From assembly GCA_049724395.1 (NCBI GenBank), contig JAUGWO010000155.1, positions 1 to 64,000 on the forward strand: a DNA stretch of 64,000 nucleotides, written 5' to 3'. A program made the translations under genes and the position numbers. This document shows, piece by piece, positions 45,794-58,937 of this stretch. The stretch comes from Spongospora subterranea f. sp. subterranea (lineage: Eukaryota; Endomyxa: Phytomyxea; Phytomyxea; Plasmodiophorida). Under the pieces are notes generated by a model. That model saw only the letters and a list, made by a program, of their open reading frames with translations. It had not been told where the DNA came from and did not search any database. Every line of letters begins with the position of its first letter. Position 1 is the first letter of the stretch.

Positions 45794-46849
45794 CACCTTG
45801 CCGGGATTGGCAAATTCTCCAGGGATGGCGCAACTGAAGTGGCCCCTCCCGTAAAGGAATCATGCGCAGCCCCATACGTGTCAGTAATGTTACACCTGTC
45901 TCCCTGGTGACTGGGCCCAGGGTACCGCTGGCCCTGACAGCAAAGTGCCAACACTTTGAGGAAAACGCCCGGATACAGTACGGCAATACCCCACGAATGT
46001 CAGTCGAATGTCGCTGTGATCGTACTGTAGTTCACGTCGTTTGTCCGCACGAAAGAAGTTGATGGCGACGGAAATTGCTTCGTTATTAAGTTGAGGCGTT
46101 GCCCCATACGTGAACGCTGCAGAGCATCGCCGTGCAATCCGTCAATAAGCGCTGGGTCATGGCCGCGCTCAACGATCGGCAACCATTTTTGCGAACATGC
46201 TCCTTCCGAAATCAAATTCGAAGAGTTTTAGGTCTAAGCACGCATCCCGAGACAAAATCGAAAACCTCACCATTTTGGGCACTCAGATGTTCATGCAAAT
46301 GAAATACTACTTATCAGAGCGCGCTGCTTCCAAACAGCCAAACCGGACTTTAGACATATTCGATTGCCGAGTGCTGTTGAAAGTAGCCTTCGCAGCTGAT
46401 TGTTCGTCTGCTCGGACATTGTATTGAAAAGATGAAATGCTCGTGCCATGTGGAACCAAGCGTGTCGGCACTTTGGTAACCTTTGAGAACGAGAAGAAGG
46501 GTGCTAACATAGTGTGCACTGCATCGTTGGTTTCGTCAAATTCTTCTTCCACCGTTCATCATTGAACGTTTGGCGCAGATCTTATGAGTTAATGACATTA
46601 CACGAAGAGCACCGTTCCCTTCAACAATACTCACGGGATGGTAGCACTTGTTTTGACTCTACCTGACATGGATTCACGAGATGTAATTCCCGCGATGCGT
46701 ATCCTGTTCTCGTTGGTCGACCGATCAACTGACGCATCTTGGTCAGCTGATCGTCGACTGCCTCGAAGTACAACCATGGGCCTGAATCTATCGGAAAAGT
46801 TTACTTCGATTGCATCCCACGAAAGCATGTCTTCCGTACACACCAAGTA
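45794..46849. other. Region with one weak + strand frame, otherwise no gene
   Basis: A frame at 46197-46427 (MLLPKSNSKSFRSKHASRDK) has protein-like composition but no domain. The rest shows nothing convincing. From about 46850 LTR-like repeat sequence begins. Confidence 0.3.
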
Positions 46850-49800
46850 TGCGACGTTGAGACGGATCAGACCCGCTTGTTGTCCGTCAGTTCTAATACA
46901 GATCCTGTTATCCACCGATCTAATCGTGTGTGTGTTGGTCCAGGCTCGTAATCCATGAGACGCCAACACAGTTGCGTGAGACGGGTTCCGAGCCGCCAGG
47001 GGTGAAGCGAGGAAGTCTAAAACAGAACTACCTAAAACGAGTGTTCTAAACGTGAACTTGATGGAGAGCGTGTTGTATTGAGTCATAGTTAGCAGGTCAT
47101 AGGGCAGTAGGGCACATGACCTGCGTAAAGTGAAATATCTTGAAAATAGTAGAAAATAGGCGATTCTTACGCCTCATTCCCCTTTTTTAAAACCAGCGCG
47201 TCTATAATTTCGGCGAGCTTGGCGACTGAAGGTTCAGTGGATTTCTTTACCAGGAGAAGAAAATGATGTGAGCATTCTGAATTAGGTGCGTTAGACTCTC
47301 CCAATGATCGAATTCAGATGTAAGGCCACGCCAGCGAATCTTCAAGGACCAGAGCCCTTTTCGATCGCATTTGGCGTCGATAATGTCTTCTATTTCGAAT
47401 CCTTGGTCGTCATGAGCAATTTGTGTAAGAAGATCGTCCGTGACGTTTAAACTCTCATCCGCATAGAATCTGATTTCGTTTTCTCTGTTGAAAATTTAAT
47501 TTCACAGCAGGTTTACCAGATTCATGCTCAACGATTAAGATTGTATGCGGATGAGAGTTTAAACGTCACGGACGATCTTCTTACACAACTTGCTCATGAC
47601 GGGGACATTGTATAACGTGATGGGAGCCTTTACACTTGAAACATTCGACCGTTCTAGTGCTGGGCACGGCAGCCCTGCCTGCAGGATTCGGGGAGTCACT
47701 GTTGAAACGTTTGAAAGCCTTTAACGTATCAAGAAGGAAATCGTGAAACTTAAGCCAATCGGACTGGCACTCGATCTCCTCGACATCGAGAGCAGCTCTG
47801 ACGGTATCACTTAGCGATACAGGATGAAGAGCGTCTATCATTCCTTGTATCTGTTTCCTTTGTAGCTCTTCATGTTTCTTGAAGTGCTCCGTTAGGCCTT
47901 GCTTATCCAGGCTTTGCTCGGACTGGCGAAAGAGGTCCAGAATACTGAGTAGGGGATCGTCGTATGAACGAATTTCAGAGGCTTGAAAAGATCTTTGCTG
48001 CCATAGGCGTTTCGGACTGCAACACCAGTGTAATCCTTAAAATGCTGGGAAAGGGCGGCATCCTCAACAGTCTTATTTGAGCCTGAGGGCAGTTTAAGTA
48101 TGTAACTACAGATGTGGTTCAAGACCCACGGTACGATAGCAGCGCGAAGCGGCGTTGCAGTAAGCTGGCGATCATCAGCTACCGCCTGACGCTTGATATT
48201 ATCTTGGTATGCATCCCATTCGCTAAAAGACTTTGACGACGTTACGATCATAGCCTTCAAGCTTGGGAGGGGCTACCAACGAACTTTGAACAGGGTTCAT
48301 ATCGAGACGAAAGTAGATAGCGCCGCGTAAGTGTAAAGCGAAACGTGAGTAAGATGGGCAAAGCGGGACGTGAGTAAGGTAAAGCAGAAAGTGGGTAGAA
48401 TGACGAAGAATGTCTGATATAACAGCGCAATCTTCGATCAAAGAAGAATGAGAGATGACCCCTAAAAAAAGGGTGTTATGCCGACTCTAGCTGAGAATAG
48501 CTACAAGCGAGCTAGCTGGAGCGGGAACGGAAGAACGAAAATAGGCCTATGAGACGGGCTCCGAGCCGCCAGGGGTGAAGTGAGGAAGTCTAAAACAGAA
48601 CTACCTAAAACGAGTGTTCTAAACGTGAACTTGATGAAGAGTGTGTTGTACTGAGTCATAGTTAGCAGGTCATAGGGCAATAGGCATCAGGATTCAGCCG
48701 GCACGCGATCAACATCAGGAGCAGAGGCAGATCTGCACACCGACGTCCGATAGAACTGAGCGAATTCGACTGGCCAATGATAGCCTGTTAGGTGCACATC
48801 TGGGTGAGCGTCGAACACTGGAGCGACTGGGATGCCTACTGGCCGGGTATGGGCCGGGACGTGGCGGCACATGTCCGGGATTGTTTGTCATGGCAGCAGG
48901 CCAAGTTCAACGCCTTCGAAGCAAGGACGGCGGCAAATCTTCGATGACGATGACGCGCCAAGAGAGCCATGGGCGGTGGTGCATATCGATCATGTCGTTA
49001 GCCTACCGACGACGTCGATATGCACCACCGCCCATGGCTCTCTTGGCGCGTCATCGTCATCGAAGATTTGCCGCCGTCCTTGCTTCGAAGGCGTTGAACT
49101 TGGCCTGCTGCCATGACAAACAATCCCGGACATGTGCCGCCACCCCGGCCAGTAGGCATCCCGACGCAGTCGCTCCAGTGTTCGACGCTCACCCAGATGT
49201 GCACCTAACAGGCTATCATGGGCCAGTCGAATTCGCTCAGTTCTATCGGACGTCGGTATGCAGATCTGCCTCTGCTCCTGATGTTGATCGCTTGCCGGCT
49301 GAATCCTGATGAGGATGCCGTTGCCGTCTAGAACAATGTTGCCGTCCCTCCGTAAGCCTAGCTTGCCATTCTCGATGCCTTCGATAATGTTGCTCCACAG
49401 GGGATCCGCCGCTGCCTTTGCCGCAGCTCCGTCACAACCGATTCCTCCTCCTGCCTTGAGGCGCTGTTGACGGCCCAGCCGCTGTGAGGAATCTATCGAA
49501 GAAGTTGATAAGAATCTGGCATCGTTATCCGGAATTTCTAAAGCTTTCACAGTGCTTACGGCCAGGATCATCGGTTTAATAATCAAGCCGCATTTATGGA
49601 GTACCGTACTTAACAAAAAAAACACCAGACCGTATTCTAAAAGTGGAGAAAAATGGGCCCAACTTTTTTCAGGGCACCTTTTCAAAATTCGCCAAGTCGA
49701 AAACATGCGATAAAACCGACAAAAACCTCAATTTTGTTATCCAGAATCACTCAAATTCAAACTTTTCTGATTTTCCACAGCGACTTGTACACTCCATTTT

Positions 49801-52800
49801 CCTCATGCTTTGCCAAGTACTCCATAAATGCGGCTTGATTATTAGAACGATGATCCTGGCCGTAAGCACTGAAAGCTTTAGAAATTCCGGATAACGATGC
49901 CAGATTCTTATCAACTTCTTCGATAGATCCCTCACAGCGGCTGGGCCGTCAACAGCGCCTCAAGGCAGGAGGAGGAATCGGTTGTGACGGAGCTGCGGCC
50001 AAAGCAGCGGGCGGATCCCCTGTGGAGCAACATTATCGAAGGCATCGAGAATGGCAAGCTAGGCTTACGGAGGGACGGCAACATTGTTCTAGACGGCAAC
50101 GGCATCCTCATCAGGATTCAGCCGGCAAGCGATCAACATCAGGAGCAGAGGGAGATCTGCATACCGACGTCCGATAGAACTGAGCGAATTCGACTGGCCC
50201 ATGATAGCCTGTTAGGTGCACATCTGGGTGAGCGTCGAACACTGGAGCGACCTTTCCCAAGCTTCCTTTAGATTTGGCAGACCCTAAGAGCTCCTTCATC
50301 AATCGGCGATGCAACTGACGTTGTCGCGCCTCAATGACAGTTTCACTCGGAATGCCGCTGAGGATAGGTTTAGGGTCGTCCCTAACAAGTGACTGCAGAG
50401 ACTGCAGATGCAACTCCGGAAACATTTCCCGACGAACTAAAAACGAGAAATTTCATGAACATTGCCTTTGCACTCGCAGCCTGCGCTCTTGAGCCTCGAC
50501 CCATCTCTGATTGGCAGGATTGGAGAGCAAAAACCTCTTCATGATGCTGAAAAGAGTGCGGAGTCCGCGTTGATATTTTTATTTTCCTAGGACTTATCAG
50601 CCTCAGCGGCATTCCGAGTGAAATTGTTACTCGCCGTCAGTTGCATCGCCCATTGATGAAGGAGCTCTTAGAATCTGCCAAATCTAAAGGAAGCTTGGAA
50701 AAGATGACGTCAGAATTATGCGGAGTCCGTGGTGATATTTTTTTTCCTTTTGGGACTATCAGAATGTGATCCTTAATATTGAAAGGTGACGAAAAATTCC
50801 GAAATTGTGATTTTTTTGTGTGGTTTTTATTTTGTTAAGTACGGTACTTGGCAAAGCATGAGGAAAATGGAGTGTACAAGTCGCTGCTGGAAAATCAGAA
50901 AAGTTTGATTTTGAGTGATTCTGGATAACAAAATTGAAGTTTTTGTCGGTTTTATCGCATGTTTTCGACTTGGCGAATTTTGAAAAAATGCCCTGAAAAG
51001 TTAACAATAAAATCACAAATTTGGGCCCATTTTTCTCCACTTTTAATATTAAACCAAATCACGTTTTAGAACACGGTCTGGTGTTTTTTTTGTTTAGTAC
51101 GGGTATTCACATGGGGGTGCTACACAGGAGCAGAAATATAACACTGTTGCTGCGTTCGAAAAGTGCAATCAACAAGCCTCACGAGCAGACATCGATGTCT
51201 AAGGTTAATCGTGTCAGGTTCGACAATGAGGAGGATAGATGCAATCGATGATAATTAATGTCGTATCAATAGAATCAATGCTGCCCACCAGACTAACCTT
51301 GAAATTCCCACTGAATGGCGACCTCCAAAGGTTCATTGCGTTCTCAAATCCCCAAAGGAAACCGTTGACTGTTCTGCAGTTTACTCCAGTGCCGAAGCTA
51401 GTAAGATCAGTTGAATTATCTGTCGGAGATAACAAGTTCACGTTTCCAACCGCAATCGATGACGGTGCTGATTTTACTGTCATAGGGAACACAACACGTG
51501 GCAGGTTCTACAACTGCAGTCCAGGAATTCGATCAGGATCGCGAACATTGTCATTGGGCGACGGTTTTCCAGTTGATTCGCATCTTCTTGTATTGGTGGA
51601 AATAACAATTGTTACCAGTTACTGGAAGCGTCACCGTCAGACGATTTTGGGTGCACGTGCTCGACGCTGATATTCCCGATGTGCTATTAGGCCGACCGCT
51701 GCTATTGTGCCTTGGCATAGATGTGGAAAAACAGGTGTGTGATTAGGCCAACTTTTTTGTTAAACCATCGACGAACCGTCCAATCTAGAACATCAACTCG
51801 ACCAGAAGCTAGTTGTCGATGATGGTACTTCCCCTATTGTACAAACTCTGGCGTCGAAGGATATCTCTTCTGTGTTGGAAAAGATATGCGATGCAAGGAC
51901 CAACGGCGTTTCTGCTGTTTCTGTTGCCCAATAATGTTGTCTTCGGGCAGAGAGCCATCGTCTCCGTTAGATGCAATCTGGTCCCCCAACAGGTCGAAAG
52001 TTATACACGTCTTACTATCAACAGAAGATTTAGATGCTCATGTTGTTAAGCTAAGAAACAGTTTTGCCGATTTGCATCGTGAAGTCTCCCGTGTTCGAGA
52101 AGAAACACGACGACGACATATCCGACATCAGCGTGCCCCAAAGGCCAATTTTGCTGTAGGCGATTTTGTGCTTTACGCTATGCCACAACGTCAGTTGGGT
52201 GGCAAGCTAAACTTCAAATGGCTTGGACCTGCACGTAACAAAGGAGCAGTGTCCGAGTTTGTTTTTTTTTTAAGTAAAAGATCTAGTTACCAGACAAGTC
52301 TCTGATGTGCATTGGCAACGCCTCAAGTTTTATGCAGATTCATCTTTGAAGGTAACTACCGACCTGTTAGATCAAATAGCGCATGATAACACAGGCTTCG
52401 AAGTTCAAGAGATCATGGATGTTCGTAAGGAGAAAGACGGATCATGGGCTTTATTGATTAGGTGGTTTGGTTTCACCCAGGAATTTGATACCTGGGAACC
52501 ACTCGATCATTTGTTGGTTGAATGTCCGACTCATGTTAAGACTCTTCTCCAGAAAGACGACCGAAATTTCAAGACATTTTGGAGTTTCTCCAGATGAAAG
52601 GAGGGGAATGAGACGGATCAGACCCGTCTGTTGTCCGGAATTTTCAGTTCAGATCCTGTTATCCACCGATCTAATCGTGTGAGTGTTGGCAACAGGCTCG
52701 TAATCCATTATGTGCCGGTTCCGCAGCCTAACCTGTGTTGGCGTCTCATGGATTACGAGCCTGTTGCCAACACACACACGATTAGATCGGTGGATAACAG

Positions 52801-53100
52801 GATCTGTATTAGAACTGAAAACTCTGAACAGCAGACGGGTCTGATTCGTCTAAGACGTTGCCGTCAACCATTAGCAAAAAAAAGCCTATACATGGACTTC
52901 TGATATCATTCCCTGCAAGGCGATGCTCCGGCGACCTCGCTGGATGTGTCGGAAAGAACTGGTTAACTACGATTGAATTGGCAGTCGACTCCATTCAACA
53001 TCGAAAACAAGCAGCGCCGGTGGATTGCCCATACGTTTGACATTTGCCGACAAAATCCATGGACAACGTTTAAGGAACATTTGGCCTCTCAAAACGACAA
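46850..53100. mobile_element. Cluster of chromodomain-type Ty3/gypsy LTR retroelement fossils, nested and inverted
   Basis: This is a rearranged fossil cluster. LTR-like pieces containing AACACGATTAGATCGG-type sequence or its complement lie near 46850-46960, 52620-52690 and 52760-52850, the last two in opposite orientations. A second LTR-like block, with GAGCCGCCAGGGGTGAAG, occurs at 46979-47111 and 48549-48684. A minus-strand gag with a CCHC knuckle spans about 47581-48441. A minus-strand chromodomain piece lies at 47200-47500. Integrase zinc-binding and core pieces occur in both orientations at 48687-50425, forming palindromes. A + strand protease-like piece (51239-51670) and an integrase C-terminus with chromodomain (51886-52597) follow, and a last integrase scrap ends near 53040. 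The whole is broken many times (more than ten breaks) and made of at least two copies. It is old, though some repeats still match closely. Confidence 0.75.
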
Positions 53101-53818
53101 CGCAGTGTATGGCCATATGATGATGGGAAAATAAAAACAATTAGTGCCATCGCAGGGGGTCCAATGCCAATCCTGTAACCGCTACCAGGACTTCCCGCGA
53201 CCATTTGATGTCCTATCGACTTGTGACGAAGAAACCCACATCTGTGATTGTGTGTGTGTGTGTGTGACCAACACCCCGACTCGGTGTGTCGTTTCTTGTA
53301 TACACACACACACTGGTAACACATCAACCACGCGGCGACATAAGGTATCGTTCGGTGTGTAGTTGCTCTGTCGCCCACCGGTCTGGTCTAACTTGGGGAA
53401 ATCGTCTGATCTCTGTCGACGGGATTATTCGACTCTGTGTGGGACATGGCAGTCTGATAGGTCCAGAAGATGACATTGGTTCGACCGCCCCGATACTGTC
53501 TCTGTATATACAGTTATTGTGCGACCGATCTCGTCAATATCGCTTCATTCAGAGAAAGGCGCTGGAGCCTGGAACGACGCTGCCGCTTGAAGGAAGGCGC
53601 TGGAGACAGGCAAGACGCTGCCGTTTTCTTGACGCTGTAGCTTTTTGTTGACGGATTCCTGGACGGGATGTTCGGTGAGAGGTCGGAAAGACCTGGACGT
53701 GAGGTTCGGTGAGGGTTCCAAAGGCGTCGACGTGATATTCGGTGAGGGTCGAAAGGATAAAGACGATGCAGGAGAAGATGAATTACAAGAGGTTAAACTG
53801 AGCCCCAGTCCGGTGATC
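53101..53818. other. Upstream region of the ENA ATPase: TG microsatellite and short tandem repeats
   Basis: A TGTGTGTGTGTGTGTG run lies at about 53247-53263. Two ~36-bp units with GGCGCTGGAG and GACGCTGCCG occur at 53558-53630, and three degenerate units with TTCGGTGAG occur at 53669-53752. The ATPase frame stays open across the last part without an in-frame ATG, so it may be 5' leader. Confidence 0.5.
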
Positions 53819-56800
53819 ATGGGAGAACAAGGGCATCTGGTTGTTGAGATGACGGAACACGAAGACTACTACTCGATGGATGTGGAGCAGATCGCTGAGC
53901 GGTTTCAGGTTGATCTGAAACAAGGACTGTCAACCGAAGCTGCGCGACTGAAACTGATAACGCATGGGAACAATGAGCTCAAAGGGCAGTCAAAGTCTGG
54001 TGTATTTCGGTTGCTATTCACTCAGATTGCCAATACTATGACTCTAGTGTTACTAGCGGCGATGATAATATCGTTTGTTGCCAAAGATTATGTTGAAGGT
54101 ACCGTCATTGTCCTTATTGTTGTCGCCAACACGGTTATCGGGTTTTTACAAGAATTCAAGGCCGAAAAGACTATGGATTCGTTAAGGAAAACGGCATTTC
54201 CCACTGCTCATGTAATTCGAGATGCCGTTCAAGTCAGAGTTTCCACGATTGACTTAGTTCCTGGTAATCTATGACCATCTACGGCTCCTGTAGTTATTGT
54301 TTTTCAACTCTCGATTTCCAGGCGACATTCTTCTTTTGAAAAATGGCGACTCTGTTGGGGCCGATGGTAGAATCTTCGAGTCGCAAATTCTTTCAATCGA
54401 CGAGGCGTTGTTGACTGGGGAAACACATCCTGTAGACAAAAATTCCCAACCAATCTCCGAGAGAGATGTTGTTATTGGTGATCAGATCAATATGGCATTT
54501 GCAAGTACGGTGGTGACCCAAGGTCGTGCAAAAGCAATCGTCGTTCGCACGGTGAGAGCATTCAGATACCCTTTGTGATTTTAGTACTTACAGATCTGAT
54601 CAGGGAATGGAAACTGAGATCGGCAAGATTGCTAAACACATACTGTCTAGTGAACATGGCAATCCCAAAACACCATTACAATGTTCTTTGGATAGAATGG
54701 CTTTGGTTTTGCTTTTTGTCGCGGCTGTTCTTGTCGTTGTTGTTTTTGGTGTGAACGGGTTTTCATACAATGAAGCCATAGCGTTATTTGCCATAGCTGT
54801 TGCTATTGCGGTCATTCCGGAAGGTTTCACAGCTCCTTGAAAACAATTTGCCATCTTCTTGAACCTTTTTTTCAGGTCTTACTGCCATAGTTACATTAAC
54901 AATGGCAATGGGCGTCCGAACTATGGCTAAGCAGCGTGTCTTGGTCCGGAAACTCAGTGCGCTTGAGGCGTTGGGAATGGTCACAAATATCTGCTCGGAC
55001 AAAACTGGAACTTTGACCCAGGCGAAAATGGCAGTGACGAGCGCTTGGATCCCGACAGATGTAACTTATTCTATAGAAGCTAACGGGTTTGATCCAAACG
55101 TTAACCAAATCACCCGTTTGTCCTCTAAATCTGACAACGCCGAACATACCAGCATTCCCGGTAAGAGTGCAATTGACAACGGGTTGGAACTTCTCGGGAA
55201 ATGCGCATCACTATGCAATATGGCCGAGATCAGGCACGATACTGCTAAGGATCAATGGAACGGGATCGGCGATCCGACTGAAATTGCCCTGCAAGTATTC
55301 GCCTCCAAGCTGAATTTGGGAAAGCCGCAATTGGTGGCGCCCGGCGTTGGATATTCGTTATGGGTTGAACACGTTTTCGATTCATTATCTAAACGGATGG
55401 CTGTTATCTTCAAAAATCCCATCGACGGATCCGGCGTTGTTTTTGCAAAGGGGTCCACTGAACGGATATTAGAAAGGTGCAAATTCGTCAGAAAAGGGTC
55501 TGATACTGTTGGGACTACTTTGGCAGAATTAGAACGGATGGTTAACCCAATATTAGCGGAATTCGCCGGTAATGGGAAACGAATCATATCACTCGCGATG
55601 CGCTATCTTCCTGATATAACATCAATCGACGCCGCTCGTGAACTTTCCAGGGAAAGCGTCGAATCTGATCTTGTGTTTCTGGGTCTTCTCGGTCTCGATG
55701 ATCCTCCTCGTCCCGAGAGTAAACCCAGTATCGAGCAATGCCATTTAGCTGGTATCACAGTGCACATTTTAACAGGTGATCACCCCCTAACTGCTCTGGC
55801 AATCGCTCGTCAGGTCGGTATCAATCTTCCTCCAGATCACAAGTTGATTACATCTGCGGAATTCGATGGGATGACCGATCAACAAATAGGTCGGTTTTTT
55901 TTTCAATCATTTTTTATCATGGGGCCTTTCTACAGCGTCGTTTGTTTCAGATGATCTAGCTGCGTTGCCACCCGTAATTGCACGCTGCAGTCCACAAACG
56001 AAGGTTCGCATGATTCAAGCACTTCATCGAAGGGGATGCATCGTAGCGATGACTGGCGATGGCGTTAACGACTCACCTAGCTTGAAATTCGCGGATATTG
56101 GAGTTGCGATGGGGCAAGCCGGATCGGATGTCGCCAAGCAAGCGTCTGATATAGTTCTCACGGACGACAACTTCGCCAGTATTGTTGGAGCTATTGCTCA
56201 AGGCCGTCGAATATTCCGCAATATCCAGCGATTCGTATCTTCGCTGATCGGCGGCAACGTCGCTGAGCTTGTCGCTTTGATAATCGGTCTAGTTCTTTTT
56301 CGGGATGATGATGGGTTTCCTGTGTTCCCAATGTCTCCTGTACAAATCCTGGTTAACAATATGGTATACGCCATCGTTCATTGTGTTTTGCGCTTTGTTA
56401 TCCATTTCCGTTTTCGTTTCAGGTAACTGGCACCCCAGCAGCGTTGGCGTTGTCCATGGAGAAGGCGGGCCCGGGCGCTATGAAGAGGCCACCCCGTCCC
56501 TCCAAAATGGGACTGTTTGACGGCGAACTCATCGGCGACATCCTGTTTTATGGGCTTGTTGTAGGCTTGATCTCTTTCTTTAACTTCGTCATTGTCGTGG
56601 TCTTCATCGGGGATGGGAACTTTGGAAGGGACTGCTCTCATTCCTATAACGACACATGCTTCGACGTGTTTCGAGGTCGGGGCGTTTGTTTCGCAACGCT
56701 AACCACGATCCTGTTATTGCACACATACAATTGTCGAGATATTCGCGGCTCTGTCTGGAATATTGACGGCATTAGCAGGGCATTCGAGAACGTTTATATC

Positions 56801-56992
56801 CCATATTCCGTCTGTACTGGAATGGCTGTCGTTTTCATATCTCTGTATGTTCCGTACCTGAACCAAGAGGTTTTCAAGCACTCTGGCTTCGATATTGAGT
56901 GGCTGCTTGTTATTGCTTCTACGCTGGTCTTCATCGCCATATCCGAAGCGTACAAGTTCGGCAAGCGGCGATTTCTACAGCCCCTCCGCTAA
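53819..56992 (+). CDS. ENA: ENA-type (P2D) Na+/K+-exporting P-type ATPase
   Basis: ATG at 53819 (MGEQGHLVVEMTEHEDYYSM). Six exons join in frame at PGD, RTG, PEG, QID and MVT junctions. The N-terminal cation-ATPase domain (GLSTEAARLKLITHGNNELK) is followed by membrane helices, the A domain with LTGETHPVDKN, the PEGL helix 4, the phosphorylation site SDKTGTLTQ, GDPTEIALQVF, the KGSTE nucleotide-binding motif, ILTGDHP and MTGDGVNDSPSLKFADIG, then the C-terminal helices. QIANTMTLVLLAAMIISF and FLQEFKAEKTMDSLRKTAFP match the fungal/protist ENA family rather than SERCA. The pump exports Na+ or K+ at the plasma membrane. Length (~970 residues) and all catalytic motifs are intact. It converges on the small gene at 57179. 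Confidence 0.93.
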
Positions 56993-57178
56993 AACCAACT
57001 CTAGTAGCCCCCCTCATCACCACTGCCTGGAAAAGTCAGCGATGTTCTCTGTCAAGAATACCATAATTATTCGATAAAAAATATTTCCAGTTTTGTTCAG
57101 ATATTCTTGACTCCAAATGGATTCGTCTCTACGCGAGAGACTAGAAACTGCCCCCAAAATAATTTGAAAACACAAAAT

Positions 57179-57436
57179 TCATTTTTTTTGTGCTTCTCGT
57201 TTGGCCTTTGCCGCAGCGATTTTGGCATCCATCGCCTGAAAACGAGATATGAGATATGTCCATGGATCCTATCGAGTTATGAGCTCCAGCACCATCTTCT
57301 TGTTCGGGAACTTGCGATTCTTATGGTGTAAGCGGGTCGCCTGGCCACTCGCAATCGCGGCCGCCGTTGCCTGCTCGGCCGTTTCTTCACAGGCGTCTGC
57401 CAGCTTCTGGGCAACGGCTTTGTCTCTGGCGCTCAT
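57179..57436 (-). CDS. Small Lys/Ala-rich protein, unrecognised, two exons
   Basis: ATG at 57436 (MSARDKAVAQKLADACEETA) runs through SGQATRLHHKNRKFPNKKM. A GTGCTGG donor and TCGTTTTCAG acceptor (intron 57236-57292, 57 nt) join AMDAKIAAAKAKREAQKK and TGA at 57179. The product is 66 residues, helical and basic at the C-terminus. A possible extra 5' exon (MGSIQESTATAQNSDPL) lies at about 57460-57513. No family recognised. The in-frame splice supports a real gene. Confidence 0.5.
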
Positions 57437-57748
57437 GGGTTCGCCGCCTTCGCCACCTAGAGCGGATCAGAGTTCTGCGCGGTGGCGGTTGACTCCTGAA
57501 TCGAACCCATGGGCGAAAAACGGCTCTCGAATTGAAAATTCCGGCAATGTGCCAGAACCCACCAGAAACAGTCTCTAGGATTGACGAACGAAGCGGAAAA
57601 CTGGTTTAGCATAAAATATATTAAAATCACAGCAGTGTCAGGGTCGGATAATTAGATCCCCAGAACATCCAATTGGAACAGAACGGCCTTGAGCGTATAA
57701 TGAAGGACCTGGAATTTAAATAATAAGAAGAACAGTTATCAAATTATA

Positions 57749-58937
57749 TCAAAGTGCACCGGTTTCGTCTACGAAGGCGCTTCCGAAACACACGCCAGTC
57801 GAGCTGTAAAACACGGAAGTTTGCCCAGGTGTGACGGCTCGATGAAGATCGCGCATCGCCACCTCGAAACGGCCGTCGCTGAGACGTCGTAAAGAGCAGC
57901 GGCCGAGCTCGGATCGATACCGGACGGACAGAAGACATTGGAAACCATCTCGGGTATCAACTTCGGCGGGCAGATCGCCGTCGATCCAGTTTAGATGCGA
58001 ACAGATTATGGTTTCACAGAACAGATCGGGATGCGATCGCCCTGGGACGACGTGAATATTATCGCCATCCTTTCGGCTGACAAAATGGGCCTCGGTCAGC
58101 CCGCTGATTCTGGCTCGCTGCCCAATCGTATAGAACATCTGGCCTTGGTGCTGGCGCCCAATCGGCCGGCCATCAGCGTCGACGAACCTGCCGGGTGTCT
58201 CCGCGACGAACTGGCGAAGGAATTCGGGAAAACGTCTTCGTTTGCCGACGAAACAGAGACCGGTCGAGGTGGGGCGATTCGCAGTGATCAACTTCTCCTG
58301 GATGGCGACCTCTCGAACAGCCGCTTTAGAAAGATGTCCAACGGGAAAGAGAACGTTGGTAAAATTCTGCCTCGGAACTTGGGCGAGAAAATAGGATTGG
58401 TCAACGGAAGTATCAGCGCCACGAACCAGGGTCGGGCCAGGGAAGATTCTGGCGAAATGACCAGTGGCGACAGAATGGGCACCGAGTTCATCTGTACAGT
58501 ATTGACGGAACAAGGAGAATTTAACCTTGGCATTGCACGTGACGTCGGGATTTGGTGTAAATCCCTGTTGTAGACCGGTGATGAACTCGGTGAATACCGA
58601 CGACCAATACTCCTTCTGGAACGCGACACGGTGGAACGGGATCCGTAATTGCCGACAGACCTCCTCTGCGATCTCAGCATCGCGTCGACCCTCGCACTGA
58701 TTGCCGTCCTCGATATCGTGGGACCAGTTCGTCATGTGCACGCCGATCACATTATACCCTTCCCGCTTCAGCAATACCTATCAGGTCATCTCGTCAATAA
58801 CCGCACCGCTCGCCGAGCTGAACCAAAAAACACCCGACCGCCGATGCTGATGAATCGACACCGCCTGATATTCCCACAGCCACAGTATGGATATTCCTAA
58901 AATCCGACCAGCGATTCCTGAGTCGATGGCGTAACAT
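57749..58937 (-). CDS. TRMU: Mitochondrial tRNA 2-thiouridylase (MnmA/TRMU family)
   Basis: ATG at 58937 gives MLRHRLRNRWSDFRNIHTVA, an Arg-rich mitochondrial presequence, then VGISGGVDSSASAV with the PP-loop SGGVDSS that binds ATP. Intron 58778-58838 joins LLKREGYNVIGVHMTNWS. Exons 58839-58937 and 57749-58777 give 375 residues. The first catalytic Cys is in NPDVTCNAKVKF, the second in STGLCFVGKR. GQMFYTIGQRARISGL, before the C-terminal beta-barrel domain, is also conserved. The enzyme thiolates U34 of mitochondrial tRNAs for Lys, Glu and Gln. The gene is full length with all key residues. Its intron has a weak GTCGGG donor but joins perfectly in frame. Confidence 0.94.

Noticed and set aside
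53247-53263. TG run considered as a CRISPR-like or regulatory array
   Set aside because: It is a simple dinucleotide microsatellite.
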